Position numbers and translations under genes: made by a program | In this document: positions 54,298 to 63,480 of the stretch, in pieces | Layout of the letters: each line of letters begins with the position of its first letter | Position numbering within the stretch: the stretch's first letter is position 1 | The notes under the pieces: model-generated | Seen by the model: the letters and a program-made list of their open reading frames with translations, nothing else | The model's database searches: none | What the model was told of the DNA's origin: nothing | Assembly (NCBI GenBank): GCA_963787425.1 | Contig: CAWBCV010000004.1 | Location: 372,001 to 436,000, forward strand | Length of the DNA stretch: 64,000 bases | DNA from: AP-15 sp963787425 | GTDB lineage: Bacteria; Pseudomonadota; Alphaproteobacteria; ATCC43930; CGMCC-115725 | Reading direction: 5' to 3'

Positions 54298-55773
54298 ATG
54301 AAGAATGAACCCGCGGCTCCCACACAGCCACTCGAGCCGACTTTCGACCGCACACCACAGCCCTTCGGCTCCGGACCGCCCGATCCGATCGTATGCGATG
54401 CGTCGGCGCGGTCGCTGCGCCAGCGCACCGTGAATTTCGCCGCCAAGCGCATGGCCGACATGCTCTACGTAAGCGGCTTGGATCGCGAGACGGCCGACCG
54501 GCATTTTCGTTGGCGGCCGGTCGCCGCGCCCGGAGACCTCGCCTCGCGCCCCGCGGCTGACGAACCGGCAGCGTTGATAGCGGCCCACCGCGCCGGGGAC
54601 ATCACGATCGAGACCGACGACGCCGATCGCCGCGTCAAGGTCGTGTGGAACGATCCCGGCTTTGGCGAGCCGGTACTGGGCGCGGCGATCGCCCGCCCCG
54701 ATTATGGCGGCATTTTGCTAGGCGAGCATCCCGCGCCGCTGTTCGATCCGCAGCCGATCGCGCGACAGCTGCCGGATGCCGAGCGCCCGTGGCCATTGGG
54801 CGCGATGGTTGAAACACCTCCACCGGCACCCTCAACGCTGGCCGATGCCCTGGACCATTTCTTCGCCAACTCGGCCGGTGCTTACGGCATCCTGATCGCG
54901 ACGCTGGATCGGGTCCTATGCGAGCGCTACAGCGCCTTCGGCATGCCCGCTCGCGCGACGCCGAGCTGGTCCATGACCAAGGCGATCACCTGCACCCTGA
55001 TCGGCCGCTTGATCCACGAGAGCTGGCTCGCCTCGGTCTATGATCTGGCCCCGGCGCCGTTGTGGCGCGACCCGCGCGCCATCCATCGGCTGATCACATT
55101 GGATCACCTATTGCGCATGCGCTCGGGGCTCGGCTTTCCGGTGCAACACGAAGACGGGCGCACGACGCTCGGATTCGAGAACAGCTCGGTCTATCAGGAT
55201 GCAACCGACGCGTTTGACGCGGCGCAGCGCTCGATCGTCGCGACGGTCCCGGGTTCGGTGTTCCGCTACATCAATGCCGGCCCCAATGTCCTGGGCGCCG
55301 TTATCCGCGACCAGATCGCGCGCCGCGGCCTGCCGTATCATCAGACCGTCTATGGCTTGCTCGCCGACCGGCTCGGCATGGCGAGCTATCAGCATTCCGC
55401 GGACATCACCGGAAACTTGATCGCTTCCGGCGCCGGCTTTGCCACCTTGCGCGACTACGCCAAGATAGGGGTTCTCTACCTGCAGGACGGCGTCTGGAAC
55501 GGCGAGCGTCTGCTGCCGCCCGGGTGGGCTGATTACGCACTGACCCCGACGCATACCGGCACCAGCTACGCGGCGTGCTTCCGCACCAACATCGACCGCC
55601 TGTTCCCGGATTTGCCGCCGGAGACTGCCTGGGCATCGGGCGCGTCGGACCAGCGCATCTTTATCTTGCGCCGCCACCGCTTGACCGTCGCGGTCGCCAA
55701 TGAAACCGATTACCCGATAGATTTGGCGGGTCTGAACCGCGTCATCGCCACCGCCATCGCCACATTGACCTAA
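54298..55773 (+). CDS. Serine hydrolase (class C beta-lactamase family)
   Basis: 491 residues, ATG 54298 with GAGGAGG upstream. The C-terminal two-thirds is a penicillin-binding/esterase fold: nucleophile motif SMTK (in PSWSMTKAITCTLIGRL), the Tyr-x-Asn-type YINAGP, and FATLRDYAKIGVLYLQDGVW typical of beta-lactamase-related esterases. The N-terminal ~170 residues are extra and unrecognised. No signal peptide, so cytosolic. Probable hydrolase of an ester or amide in a degradation pathway. First gene of a three-gene operon. Confidence 0.8.
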   Translation: MKNEPAAPTQPLEPTFDRTPQPFGSGPPDPIVCDASARSLRQRTVNFAAKRMADMLYVSGLDRETADRHFRWRPVAAPGDLASRPAADEPAALIAAHRAGDITIETDDADRRVKVVWNDPGFGEPVLGAAIARPDYGGILLGEHPAPLFDPQPIARQLPDAERPWPLGAMVETPPPAPSTLADALDHFFANSAGAYGILIATLDRVLCERYSAFGMPARATPSWSMTKAITCTLIGRLIHESWLASVYDLAPAPLWRDPRAIHRLITLDHLLRMRSGLGFPVQHEDGRTTLGFENSSVYQDATDAFDAAQRSIVATVPGSVFRYINAGPNVLGAVIRDQIARRGLPYHQTVYGLLADRLGMASYQHSADITGNLIASGAGFATLRDYAKIGVLYLQDGVWNGERLLPPGWADYALTPTHTGTSYAACFRTNIDRLFPDLPPETAWASGASDQRIFILRRHRLTVAVANETDYPIDLAGLNRVIATAIATLT

Positions 55774-55784
55774 GGGAGCCAACA

Positions 55785-56579
55785 ATGCCCGCTACTGTCC
55801 GCAATGCCGCTCGCGAAAAGCTCGACCAAGGCCAGCTGTCACTGGGGGTCGGAGTACGCATGACGCGCAGCGTCGAAATCGCCAAGGCGATGGCGGTAGC
55901 CGGCTTCGATTGGCTGTTTCTCGACATGGAGCATGGCGTCATGTCGCTCGAAAGCTGCGCGCAGATCTCGACCGCCGCGCTCGATGCCGGCATTGCGCCG
56001 ATCGCGCGCGTGCCCAACGGCGAATACGCCATTGCCACACGGGCGCTTGACAATGGCGCGCTCGGCATCGTGATGCCGCATGTAGATACCGCCGTCGAAG
56101 CCCGCGAGGTCGTCAACCGGCTGAAATACCCGCCGGTCGGCCACCGCTCGATGGGCGGCATCGGGCCGCATTACGGGCTGCGCTCCGCGAACTCCTCCGA
56201 GGCCGCATCCGCACTCAACGCCGCCAATCTGACCGTCGTCATGCTCGAGACTCCGACCGCGATCGCCAATGCCGAAGAGATCGCTGCCGTGCCCGGAGTC
56301 GATGTGCTGCTGATCGGCACCAACGATTTGTGCGCCGAGATGGGCATCCACGGAGATTTCGACAACGCGCGCGTGGCAGACGCCTATCAGACGATGATTT
56401 CGGCCGCGCGCAAGCACGGAAAGTTTCCGGGTATGGCGGGGGTGTACAGCGAGACGATCATGCCGCGCTATATCGAGATGGGCGCGCGTTTTATCCTGTC
56501 CGGCCAGGACGCGGCGTTTATGGCGGCCGGCGCGGCCCAGCGCACAGGGTTTCTGCGGAAGCTTTCGCCGAGCCGGTAA
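55785..56579 (+). CDS. HpcH/HpaI-type aldolase
   Basis: 264 residues, 11 nt after the serine-hydrolase stop. TIM barrel of the 2,4-dihydroxyhept-2-ene-1,7-dioate aldolase group: LFLDMEHGVMS, IARVPNGEY, GIVMPHVDT, VVMLETPTAIANAEEI (metal Glu) and VLLIGTNDLCAEMG (metal Asp region). It cleaves a 4-hydroxy-2-oxo acid into pyruvate or oxo acid plus aldehyde, using a divalent metal. The substrate is probably produced by the neighbouring enzymes. Confidence 0.85.
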   Translation: MPATVRNAAREKLDQGQLSLGVGVRMTRSVEIAKAMAVAGFDWLFLDMEHGVMSLESCAQISTAALDAGIAPIARVPNGEYAIATRALDNGALGIVMPHVDTAVEAREVVNRLKYPPVGHRSMGGIGPHYGLRSANSSEAASALNAANLTVVMLETPTAIANAEEIAAVPGVDVLLIGTNDLCAEMGIHGDFDNARVADAYQTMISAARKHGKFPGMAGVYSETIMPRYIEMGARFILSGQDAAFMAAGAAQRTGFLRKLSPSR

Positions 56580-56584
56580 GGAGG

Positions 56585-57778
56585 ATGGCTGCGGTGAAAG
56601 AGGAAGGCGCAGTCCCCGATTTTCTGCGCATGGATCGACCGGTCAGTTCGGACCCGGCCAACGCGAAGAAGACCGGCAGCTGGCACGGCTGGCCTACAAA
56701 AGACGTCAACCCGGTCATTCTGACGGACGATGAGGGTCGGACGGTACGAATCAGGACGCCGGTGATGGACCTGGAGGGGCTCATCACGCCGACCAACCTG
56801 CACTATACCGTCCAGCATTTCGCAGTGCCGCCGGTCGTGGAGACCGAGGGGTGGGAGCTTGATATTGTCGGTGAGGTAAAGTCCCCTCTGACCCTCAATT
56901 TCGACCAGTTGCGCCGGTTCCCCGGGCGCAGCGTCCGCACCGTCATGGAGTGTTCGGGCAGCGACGCCACGTTTTTCGAATATCTCAAGGGCGAGGGCCC
57001 GAAACCCTCGCGCACCCAAGAAGGAATGATCCTGAGCGCCAGTGAGTGGACCGGTGCGCCACTGGCCGCCGTGCTGCACGAGGCCGGCCTCACTGCCAAG
57101 TCGCTCTACGTGCGGGCCGAAGGCAACGATCTCGGTGTGCCGCCCACGGCCGCCGAGGGTACCAAACCCTTCTACTACGACAAGGGTCTACCTATCGAAA
57201 AGGCGCTTCACCCCGACACCATTCTGGCCTGGGCGCAGAATGGTCAATTGCTGGAGCATCTCCACGGCGCCCCCGTACGTCTGCTCGTGCCCGGCTGGTC
57301 GGGGAACTGGTCGGTGAAGTGGCTGACCAAACTGGAGGTCACGGAACGGGAGCCAGACTGCTGGTATCACTACCAGTTCTACTATTACGGCAAGTCGGCC
57401 GAGGACCCCAACAAGGAGTTGATCACTACCGTAGGCGTCAAATCCATTATCACCCAACCGAAAGACGATACCGCGACGATGTCTCCCGGCGTCCACATGA
57501 TCCGGGGCTATGCCTGGAGCGGCGCCGGCGCGATCGATCAGGTGGAGGTGAGCGTCGACGGCGGAGAAACTTGGCACTCCGCCCACATCGAACAGCCGCG
57601 CGACCGGTTTATGTGGGCACGCTGGTCGTATCGCTGGGATGTCGGCCGGAGGGGCACGTACAGCCTGATGTCCCGAGCTACCGACGAGGTGGGCCGCGTG
57701 CAGTCACGGGAGCCGCGGTACAACAATATGCGCAAGAACTTCAGCGCTATTGTGGGCCACCCGGTCACGGTGGCTTAA
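56585..57778 (+). CDS. Sulfite-oxidase-family molybdopterin oxidoreductase
   Basis: 397 residues from ATG 56585, 5 nt after the aldolase stop with TAAGGAGG at the junction. Mo-pterin domain: HYTVQHFAVPPVV, the molybdenum-ligand Cys in TVMECSGSDATFFEY, LVPGWSGNWSVKWLTKLEV. The C-terminal Ig-like dimerisation domain contains MIRGYAWSGAGAIDQVEVSV and DGGETW. No signal peptide or Tat motif is visible, unlike most SoxC/SorA enzymes. The substrate may not be sulfite; the operon context points to an organic compound. Confidence 0.8.
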   Translation: MAAVKEEGAVPDFLRMDRPVSSDPANAKKTGSWHGWPTKDVNPVILTDDEGRTVRIRTPVMDLEGLITPTNLHYTVQHFAVPPVVETEGWELDIVGEVKSPLTLNFDQLRRFPGRSVRTVMECSGSDATFFEYLKGEGPKPSRTQEGMILSASEWTGAPLAAVLHEAGLTAKSLYVRAEGNDLGVPPTAAEGTKPFYYDKGLPIEKALHPDTILAWAQNGQLLEHLHGAPVRLLVPGWSGNWSVKWLTKLEVTEREPDCWYHYQFYYYGKSAEDPNKELITTVGVKSIITQPKDDTATMSPGVHMIRGYAWSGAGAIDQVEVSVDGGETWHSAHIEQPRDRFMWARWSYRWDVGRRGTYSLMSRATDEVGRVQSREPRYNNMRKNFSAIVGHPVTVA

Positions 57779-57789
57779 GCCGCCTGCGG

Positions 57790-57823
57790 CCCAATTAAAT
57801 CGTTGTCCCAATTAAATCGTTGT
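57790..57823 (+). repeat. Perfect 17 bp tandem duplication
   Basis: CCCAATTAAATCGTTGT occurs twice head to tail in the spacer after the molybdoenzyme gene and upstream of the Spy-like gene. Could be replication slippage or a doubled binding site. Confidence 0.8.
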
Positions 57824-57911
57824 AATGTGCGATTTGCCGGGTATGCGCCGATCCGCTGGTCCGTAAGTCATGAATGAGGGGCACGAGCCCCGTTCATAAC
57901 AGAGGTCCGAA

Positions 57912-58400
57912 ATGATCAGGTTGCGTACGCCGTTCCTCGCCCTGGCACTCTTTACCGGCGTTGCTGCGGTCGGACTGAATCCCGCCTTGGCGCAAACCGC
58001 GCCGGGTTCGGCGAATTCCACTGCCGCATCAAGCGAGGCGCGCCATCACGAGATGGGGCGGATGATGCCCGGACAAATCGTCGACGGGCGCATCGCATTC
58101 TTGAAGGCCGAGCTCAAGATTACGCCGGCGCAGGAGACTGAGTGGCAGCCGGTCGCGGCGGCAATGCGCGAGAACGCCAAGGCGCTCGACCAGACGATCA
58201 CCACTGCGCGGCAGAACCGCACCACTACGGACGCGGTCCAACGCCTCGAGTTGCGCGAGCAATTTGCTAAAGTGCGGGCCGACAACGACGCCCGTCTTCT
58301 CGCTGCGTTCAAGCCGCTATATGCCGGCTTGTCACCCGAACAGCAGCAAATGGCCAACCAGCTGGTCGGGGCCCACCACCATGGGCACCATCGCGCCTAA
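57912..58400 (+). CDS. Spy/CpxP-like periplasmic protein (LTxxQ family)
   Basis: 162 residues with a signal peptide (FLALALFTGVAAVGLNPALA). The helical mature part has two LTxxQ-type motifs (LKITPAQETEWQPV and YAGLSPEQQQMANQLV) and a His-rich tail (HHHGHHRA). Family members act as periplasmic chaperones or metal-stress sensors; the His-rich ends suggest metal binding. Followed 22 bp later by a strong terminator. Confidence 0.8.
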   Translation: MIRLRTPFLALALFTGVAAVGLNPALAQTAPGSANSTAASSEARHHEMGRMMPGQIVDGRIAFLKAELKITPAQETEWQPVAAAMRENAKALDQTITTARQNRTTTDAVQRLELREQFAKVRADNDARLLAAFKPLYAGLSPEQQQMANQLVGAHHHGHHRA

Positions 58401-58422
58401 CTCCGCTCGGTTACCGCGCTAG

Positions 58423-58452
58423 AAAAGCCGCCGAGTCATCTCGGCGGCTTTT
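58423..58452 (+). terminator. Rho-independent terminator
   Basis: AAAAGCCGCCGAG-TCAT-CTCGGCGGCTTTT: a 13 bp perfect stem with a 4 nt loop ending in a T run, just after the Spy-like gene. Confidence 0.9.
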
Positions 58453-58575
58453 CATTTCACCGCGGTGCGATTTTGCACGCGATATGCGAGGCAAAGCAGC
58501 ATTGCCAAACAGGCGCTTGCCGTGGCTCGCCCGGCGCCGCATTTTCACGGATCATTCCGGAGGAACAAGACGCTG

Positions 58576-59856
58576 ATGATGACGGATGCGGCCGCCATAC
58601 CCGGCACCAGTGTCGAGATACGCCCCGAAGGGCGTAGCAAGAGACGTGAAGAATACCGGGCCGTCTCGGTGGTTTCGCTGGCCCATTTCGTCAACCACTT
58701 CCACAATCTGGTCGTACCGCCGCTGTTTCCCTTTCTAAAGGCGCAACTTGGCATCGGCTTTGTCGAGCTCGGCTTAGCCCTGACGGTCGCCAACATTCTG
58801 TCGGTCGTGGCGCAATTGCCGGTCGGGTTCCTCGTTGACCGCGTCGGCTCGCGGCGGATGCTGGTGCTCGGGCTCGTCACCAGCGCGCTGGCTTTTATCA
58901 GCTTTGGCCTTTCGCCCTCCTACTCACGGCTGTTGCTGGCGATGGCGCTGCTCGGCCTCGCCAACAGCGTGTTCCATCCGGCCGATTACGCGATTCTCGC
59001 GGCCCGGATCGCCCCCGCGCGCGTTGGCCGCGCCTTTTCGATCCACACCTTTTCCGGCTTTCTCGGCACCGCCGTCGCGCCGGTGACGATGCTCGCCGTC
59101 GCGGCGAGCCTGGGGCTCAATTTTGCGGTGATCGCCGCCGGCAGTATCGCCATGATGGCCGCCCTGCCGCTCATATTCGTGCGCGGCGTCGACAATACCC
59201 CGGCCGCGCCGCACCCGAATGAGGCGCCGGCCGCCCCGCGCCTCGGGGTCACTGCCGTGCTGACGCCGACGATCATCGGGCTCACCGGGTTTTTCGCCCT
59301 ACTCAGCCTGTCGGGCAGCGGGATCAGCAATTTCTCGGTGGTGGCACTGACCAGCGCATTTGGCACGCCGCTCTCGGCCGCCAATCTGGCGCTGACAGGG
59401 TATCTGAGCGCGCAGGCGCTCGGCGTGCTGCTCGGTGGCTTTATCGCCGACTTGACGCGCCGTCATGCCGAGGTCGCGGCGGTTGGATACGGCATCAACG
59501 CCTGCATCGTTCTGGCGATCGGCACGATCGGGTTGGGCATCGTGCCGCTGATCGCGGCCATGTGCTGCGCCGGGCTGCTCGGGGGTCTGATCATGCCGTC
59601 GCGCGACATGCTGGTGCGCGCCGCCGCACCACCCGGCGCGATGGGTCGCACCTTTGGCATCGTCACCAGCGGCTTCAGCATCGGCGGCATGATCGGCCCG
59701 TTGATGTTCGGCTTCATCATGGATCGCGGCGCGCCGCAATGGGTGTTCGGCGCCAGCGTCATCGTGATGATCCTGACCGCATCGGTGGCGTTGATCAGCG
59801 ACCGTGGGTCGGCGCGGCGGCGTGCGCCGCGGCGCGCTGCCGTGCCAGCCGAATAG
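58576..59856 (+). CDS. MFS transporter
   Basis: 426 residues from ATG 58576 (GGAGGAAC upstream). Twelve hydrophobic segments; the MFS loop signature is GFLVDRVGSRRMLVLG between helices 2 and 3, repeated weakly as GGFIADLTRRHAEVAAVG in the second half. N-terminal helix SLAHFVNHFHNLVVPPLFPF has the motif of the Fsr/YnfM-like sugar or drug efflux groups. Substrate unknown. Confidence 0.85.
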   Translation: MMTDAAAIPGTSVEIRPEGRSKRREEYRAVSVVSLAHFVNHFHNLVVPPLFPFLKAQLGIGFVELGLALTVANILSVVAQLPVGFLVDRVGSRRMLVLGLVTSALAFISFGLSPSYSRLLLAMALLGLANSVFHPADYAILAARIAPARVGRAFSIHTFSGFLGTAVAPVTMLAVAASLGLNFAVIAAGSIAMMAALPLIFVRGVDNTPAAPHPNEAPAAPRLGVTAVLTPTIIGLTGFFALLSLSGSGISNFSVVALTSAFGTPLSAANLALTGYLSAQALGVLLGGFIADLTRRHAEVAAVGYGINACIVLAIGTIGLGIVPLIAAMCCAGLLGGLIMPSRDMLVRAAAPPGAMGRTFGIVTSGFSIGGMIGPLMFGFIMDRGAPQWVFGASVIVMILTASVALISDRGSARRRAPRRAAVPAE

Positions 59857-59938
59857 AAGAGCTCAATCCCGGGTCCTGCGGGGCGGACTCGTCGGGACGA
59901 CCAGGATGCTGACAGTCACGCAGCGGCCTCTGTGGTCA

Positions 59939-60072
59939 TCACCTCCGGACGCGCGGCAGGCGCAGGGTGAACTCGGTAAACGCGCCGACCTCGCTGGCGA
60001 CCTCGATCCTGCCCCGATGCTGTTGGGTGACGACATCGTAGCTTATCGATAGCCCAGTCCGGTACCCTCGCC
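59939..60072 (-). pseudogene. C-terminal scrap of a sensor histidine kinase
   Basis: About 43 codons match the end of a HATPase_c domain: GEGTGLG (G2-box), then after a one- or two-base slip SISYDVVTQQHRGRIEVASE and FTEFTLRLPR. The rest of the kinase is missing. It lies just downstream of the HpaB-type gene on the same strand. Confidence 0.65.
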
Positions 60073-60122
60073 AGTCGCGCTTGGATAACTGAGCGGTACC
60101 CGGTGAAACCGCGAGACTCACG

Positions 60123-61607
60123 TCACTCGCTGGTAGCGCGCGGCCGCAGCGACTCGATGCCCTGGAGCACCCGGTCCGAGAGGCCGGCGGATTTGTGGAT
60201 GAAGCGGAGCGGTGTGTCCCAGTCGAAATTCCGGTAAACCGCAGCGAGGTGGGCAAAGGGCGGCGACTGGGCGAACAGCTGGAAGGTCAGCCGGTGACCG
60301 GCGTAATCGGAGTTGAGCAGGTCGCGCGCGAAGGCGAGCAGGCGCCGGCGGTCCTCGGACCGCCAATCAGCGTTGATCGTGTAGTATTTTTCGAGCCACG
60401 GTGCGGTTTCCGGGTCCTGGAATGCGGCGAAATCGGGGGTGACGCAGATCTGGCCGCCGCACAGTTCGCGGCAGACATGCATCATTGTGTTCAATTGCGA
60501 GCAAGCCAGCACACGCCCCGTGTAGAGAAGCGATTGGTTCGGCATCAAGAGGCCGCCCGGGCTCTCCTCGGCCATCGAGATCGCGGCGGTCAGGTGGGCA
60601 TTGATCCCCTCGCGATAGCAGGCGAGCAGCGCCAGCTTCTCCTGAACCGCCTGCTGCTTGTCGAGGCCGGTCTGGCGCGCGTTGAACAGCGCCGCCCCGA
60701 TCATCATGTCGGCGACTTTGAGGCTGCGCAGCACGAAGGCGTAGGCGCTGTAGCGGTGCAGCGTCGCGCGAATAAAGCTCGCCGCCTTCGTATGCCGATA
60801 GAACAGCACGTTCTCCCAGGGGATCAGCACGTCATCGAAGATGACGAGCGTGTCGATCTCGTCGAAACGGTTGGCGAGCGGGTAATCCTCGACAGAGGCA
60901 CGGCCGGCAAAGCCGGTGCGGCAGATGAACTTCAGGTTCGGCGAACCGAGGTCGCAAATAAAGCCGACCGCATAGTCGGAAAGCTCGGCGTCGCCCCAAT
61001 TGGCGATGGTCGGCTTCGTGAAGGCCTGGTTGGCGTAGGCGGCGGCGGTTTCGAACTTGGCGCCGCGCACGACGATGCCGGTATCGGTTTCCTTAACGGC
61101 ATGCAGGAGCATGTCGGGATCCTGCTCTTGCGGCCGCTTCGACCGGTCGCCCTTGGGGTCGGTATTGGCCGAGACGTGAAACGGGTCCAGCCGAACGACG
61201 CGATCGACGTGCCGGCGGATGTTTTCCGAGAAGGCGGGATCGGCCTCGTTCAGAATGGATTGCCCGTCGAACAGCGACCACATCTCGCCGACGGTCTCAT
61301 CGCCGACCCGCGTCACGACGCCGCCGATGTCGTTCAGCACCGCCTCGACCGCGGCGCGTTTGGCGCCCCAGTCGGCCTGAGTGCGCGGCAGCTTGAGGGG
61401 GACCGCGCAGGACTCCCCGGCCTCGCTGCGGTAGCTCAACGCATCCGCAAACCGGGGATCGTGCTGCATGTCGTAGATGCGCGCCCGCACATCGACGAGG
61501 GGCCGGAACATCGGATGCGCGGTCACGTCCTTGACGCGCTCGCCATTGATCCAGACCCGGCGGCCGTCGCGGATCGAGTCCCGGTATTGCTCTCCCGTGC
61601 GGATCAT
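60123..61607 (-). CDS. 4-hydroxyphenylacetate 3-hydroxylase-type (HpaB) flavin monooxygenase
   Basis: 494 residues, full length for HpaB. Typical blocks: GEQYRDSIRDGRRVWINGE at the start, VVRGAKFETAAAYANQAFT, DYPLANRFDEIDTLVIFDDV, IPWENVLFYRH and CRELCGGQICVTPDFAAFQD. The family uses FADH2 supplied by a separate reductase to hydroxylate phenols. A flavin reductase gene lies divergently 156 bp away and is a likely partner. The real substrate may differ from 4-hydroxyphenylacetate. Confidence 0.85.
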   Translation of the reverse strand: MIRTGEQYRDSIRDGRRVWINGERVKDVTAHPMFRPLVDVRARIYDMQHDPRFADALSYRSEAGESCAVPLKLPRTQADWGAKRAAVEAVLNDIGGVVTRVGDETVGEMWSLFDGQSILNEADPAFSENIRRHVDRVVRLDPFHVSANTDPKGDRSKRPQEQDPDMLLHAVKETDTGIVVRGAKFETAAAYANQAFTKPTIANWGDAELSDYAVGFICDLGSPNLKFICRTGFAGRASVEDYPLANRFDEIDTLVIFDDVLIPWENVLFYRHTKAASFIRATLHRYSAYAFVLRSLKVADMMIGAALFNARQTGLDKQQAVQEKLALLACYREGINAHLTAAISMAEESPGGLLMPNQSLLYTGRVLACSQLNTMMHVCRELCGGQICVTPDFAAFQDPETAPWLEKYYTINADWRSEDRRRLLAFARDLLNSDYAGHRLTFQLFAQSPPFAHLAAVYRNFDWDTPLRFIHKSAGLSDRVLQGIESLRPRATSE

Positions 61608-61763
61608 CTGGGTTCCTATCGGCTTTGTGATTGCTGCCTGGCATTATCGCGCGGAGCACAAAGCGCGCCAATTAGCGGCTGCTCTGGAGAGAGAGCGGCT
61701 GGCCCGCTTTCGACGGATCCTCACGTGATAGGCGACTTACTATGTCATCCAACAGAAGGTTCA

Positions 61764-62354
61764 ATGATGCCTGAAATGCCACGGCTTTTGATGGTGGTCG
61801 GCGCCGTTACACCGCCCGGCCGGCTTGCCGCGGCGATCGCGGTGGCGGCAGACGCGGTTCGCGGCAACGCTGAGGACATCAATGTTGATGTCATGAACCT
61901 CGCCGAGACCGCTGTCGATACCTGCGACGGGCGGCCGCTCGACCGATACGGAGCGGAAACCCGCCAGGCAGTCGACCGGATCGCCGCTGCAGCGGCGGTG
62001 CTGATCGCCGCGCCGGTCTACCGGGCGAGCTTTCCCGGGGTGCTGAAGAACCTACTCGACATCGTGCCGGTCGAGGCGCTGCAGGGAAAGCCGGTGGGCA
62101 TCGTCGCGATGGGCGGTTCCGCCCATCACTATCTCGCGGTCGACACGCAATTGCGCCAGGTTCTTGGCTGGTTTGGGGCTCTGGTCGCGCCTACCGGCGT
62201 CTACCTTACCGGTGCGGATTTCCGCGACGGGGCGCTGACATCGGAATCCGCACGCAAGGACTTGGTCGCGCTGGCTGACACACTGCTGATGCTGCTTCGC
62301 CGCCTCGACCCGGCCTTGCTCGGTCCGCCGCCGCTTGCCGCGAAATTCACCTGA
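61764..62354 (+). CDS. NADPH-dependent FMN reductase-like flavoprotein
   Basis: 196 residues from ATG 61764 (the adjacent ATG 61767 is possible). Flavodoxin-like: LLMVVGAVTPPGRLAAAIAV at the N-terminus, phosphate loop and LIAAPVYRASFPGVLKNLLD, the family signature; GKPVGIVAMGGSAHHYLAVD follows. It reduces FMN or FAD with NAD(P)H, and would feed the divergently encoded HpaB-type monooxygenase. The longer upstream frame overlaps that gene's coding strand and is discarded. Confidence 0.85.
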   Translation: MMPEMPRLLMVVGAVTPPGRLAAAIAVAADAVRGNAEDINVDVMNLAETAVDTCDGRPLDRYGAETRQAVDRIAAAAAVLIAAPVYRASFPGVLKNLLDIVPVEALQGKPVGIVAMGGSAHHYLAVDTQLRQVLGWFGALVAPTGVYLTGADFRDGALTSESARKDLVALADTLLMLLRRLDPALLGPPPLAAKFT

Positions 62355-62370
62355 AGACACGTCGACTTGG

Positions 62371-63480
62371 TCAAGCGGACGCAGGTTCGGCCGTCTCATC
62401 GCGGACGATTTGGCCGCTTGCGGCGGGCCAGGAGGCGTGCAGCCATGTACCGGGGGTGCATGGCGCGTCGCCGCTCTCTGTGCGGTTCTGCCGGAAAGCG
62501 ATCAGCGGCGCGCCATTGGGCATCCGCAGATAAAGATGCGTGACGAAGCCGTGATAGATCACCTGCTCGACGACAGCGGATGTCATATTGGGCGTAGGGT
62601 CGCCGTTGGCCGTGGACGGCGCCAACGCAATCAACTCCGGCCGCAGCGCCACTGTCACCTCGCTGCCGATCGTCCGAAGTGATGGCACGGTGAGGGTTGG
62701 CCCGTTCGGCACGACGACGAGGCTGGCGCCGTCGACGACGCGCTCGACCCGGCCGCGAAAGAAATTCGCCGCGCCGAGGAAATCGGCGACAAAGCGCGAT
62801 ACCGGCCGCTGATAGACGTCGGCCGGGGCGCCGATCTGCTCTACCCAGCCGTCGCGCATGATCACGATGCGGTCGGCCATCGTCAGCGCCTCGTCCTGGT
62901 CGTGGGTGACGAAGACCGTCGTGATCCCGAGCCGCTGCTGCAACCCGCGCAGTTCCGTCTGCATGCTCTCACGCAAACTCTTGTCGAGCGCCCCTAGCGG
63001 CTCGTCGAGCAACAGCAGCATCGGTTCGACGACGAGCGCCCGGGCCAGCGCGACCCGCTGCTGCTGGCCACCGGAGAGCTGCGACGGCAGTCGGTCGCCG
63101 TAACCCGCCAGCGGCACCAATTGCAAGGCACCCTCTACCCGCGCCGCCGCGGCAGCACCCTTGACGCTGCGTGTCTCGAGGCCGAAGGCGATGTTTTCGG
63201 CGACTGTCATATGCGGGAACAAGGCGTAACTCTGGAATAGCATGCCGATATTACGGCGATGCACGGGCACGCGGGTGATGCGTTTGTCGTCGATGAAGAT
63301 ATCGCCGGCGTTGGGTTCGACGAGGCCGGCGATCATCCGCAATGTCGTCGTCTTGCCGCAGCCGCTCGGCCCCAGCAACGCCACCATGTTGCCAGGCGCG
63401 ATCGACAAGGACAGGCGGTCGACGGCGCGCGTCGCGCCGTAAAGTTTGGTCAGCTCGCTCAGGCGAACCGAAGCGGCCAT
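62371..63480 (-). CDS. Spermidine/putrescine-type ABC transporter ATP-binding protein
   Basis: 369 residues. Walker A GPSGCGKTTTL (37-47), Q-loop MLFQSYALFPHMTV, signature LSGGQQQRVALARAL, Walker B LLLLDEPLGALD and switch His in VTHDQDEAL. The C-terminal TOBE domain follows (VTVALRPELIALAP). Belongs to the PotA/FbpC group. The start codon directly follows the stop of the solute-binding protein gene, so they are one operon. Permease genes are not in the window. Confidence 0.9.
   Translation of the reverse strand: MAASVRLSELTKLYGATRAVDRLSLSIAPGNMVALLGPSGCGKTTTLRMIAGLVEPNAGDIFIDDKRITRVPVHRRNIGMLFQSYALFPHMTVAENIAFGLETRSVKGAAAAARVEGALQLVPLAGYGDRLPSQLSGGQQQRVALARALVVEPMLLLLDEPLGALDKSLRESMQTELRGLQQRLGITTVFVTHDQDEALTMADRIVIMRDGWVEQIGAPADVYQRPVSRFVADFLGAANFFRGRVERVVDGASLVVVPNGPTLTVPSLRTIGSEVTVALRPELIALAPSTANGDPTPNMTSAVVEQVIYHGFVTHLYLRMPNGAPLIAFRQNRTESGDAPCTPGTWLHASWPAASGQIVRDETAEPASA

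Noticed and set aside
60195..62354. A 719-codon plus-strand frame
   Set aside because: Its first 520 codons are antisense to the well-supported HpaB-type gene; only the part from 61764 is a real gene (FMN reductase).
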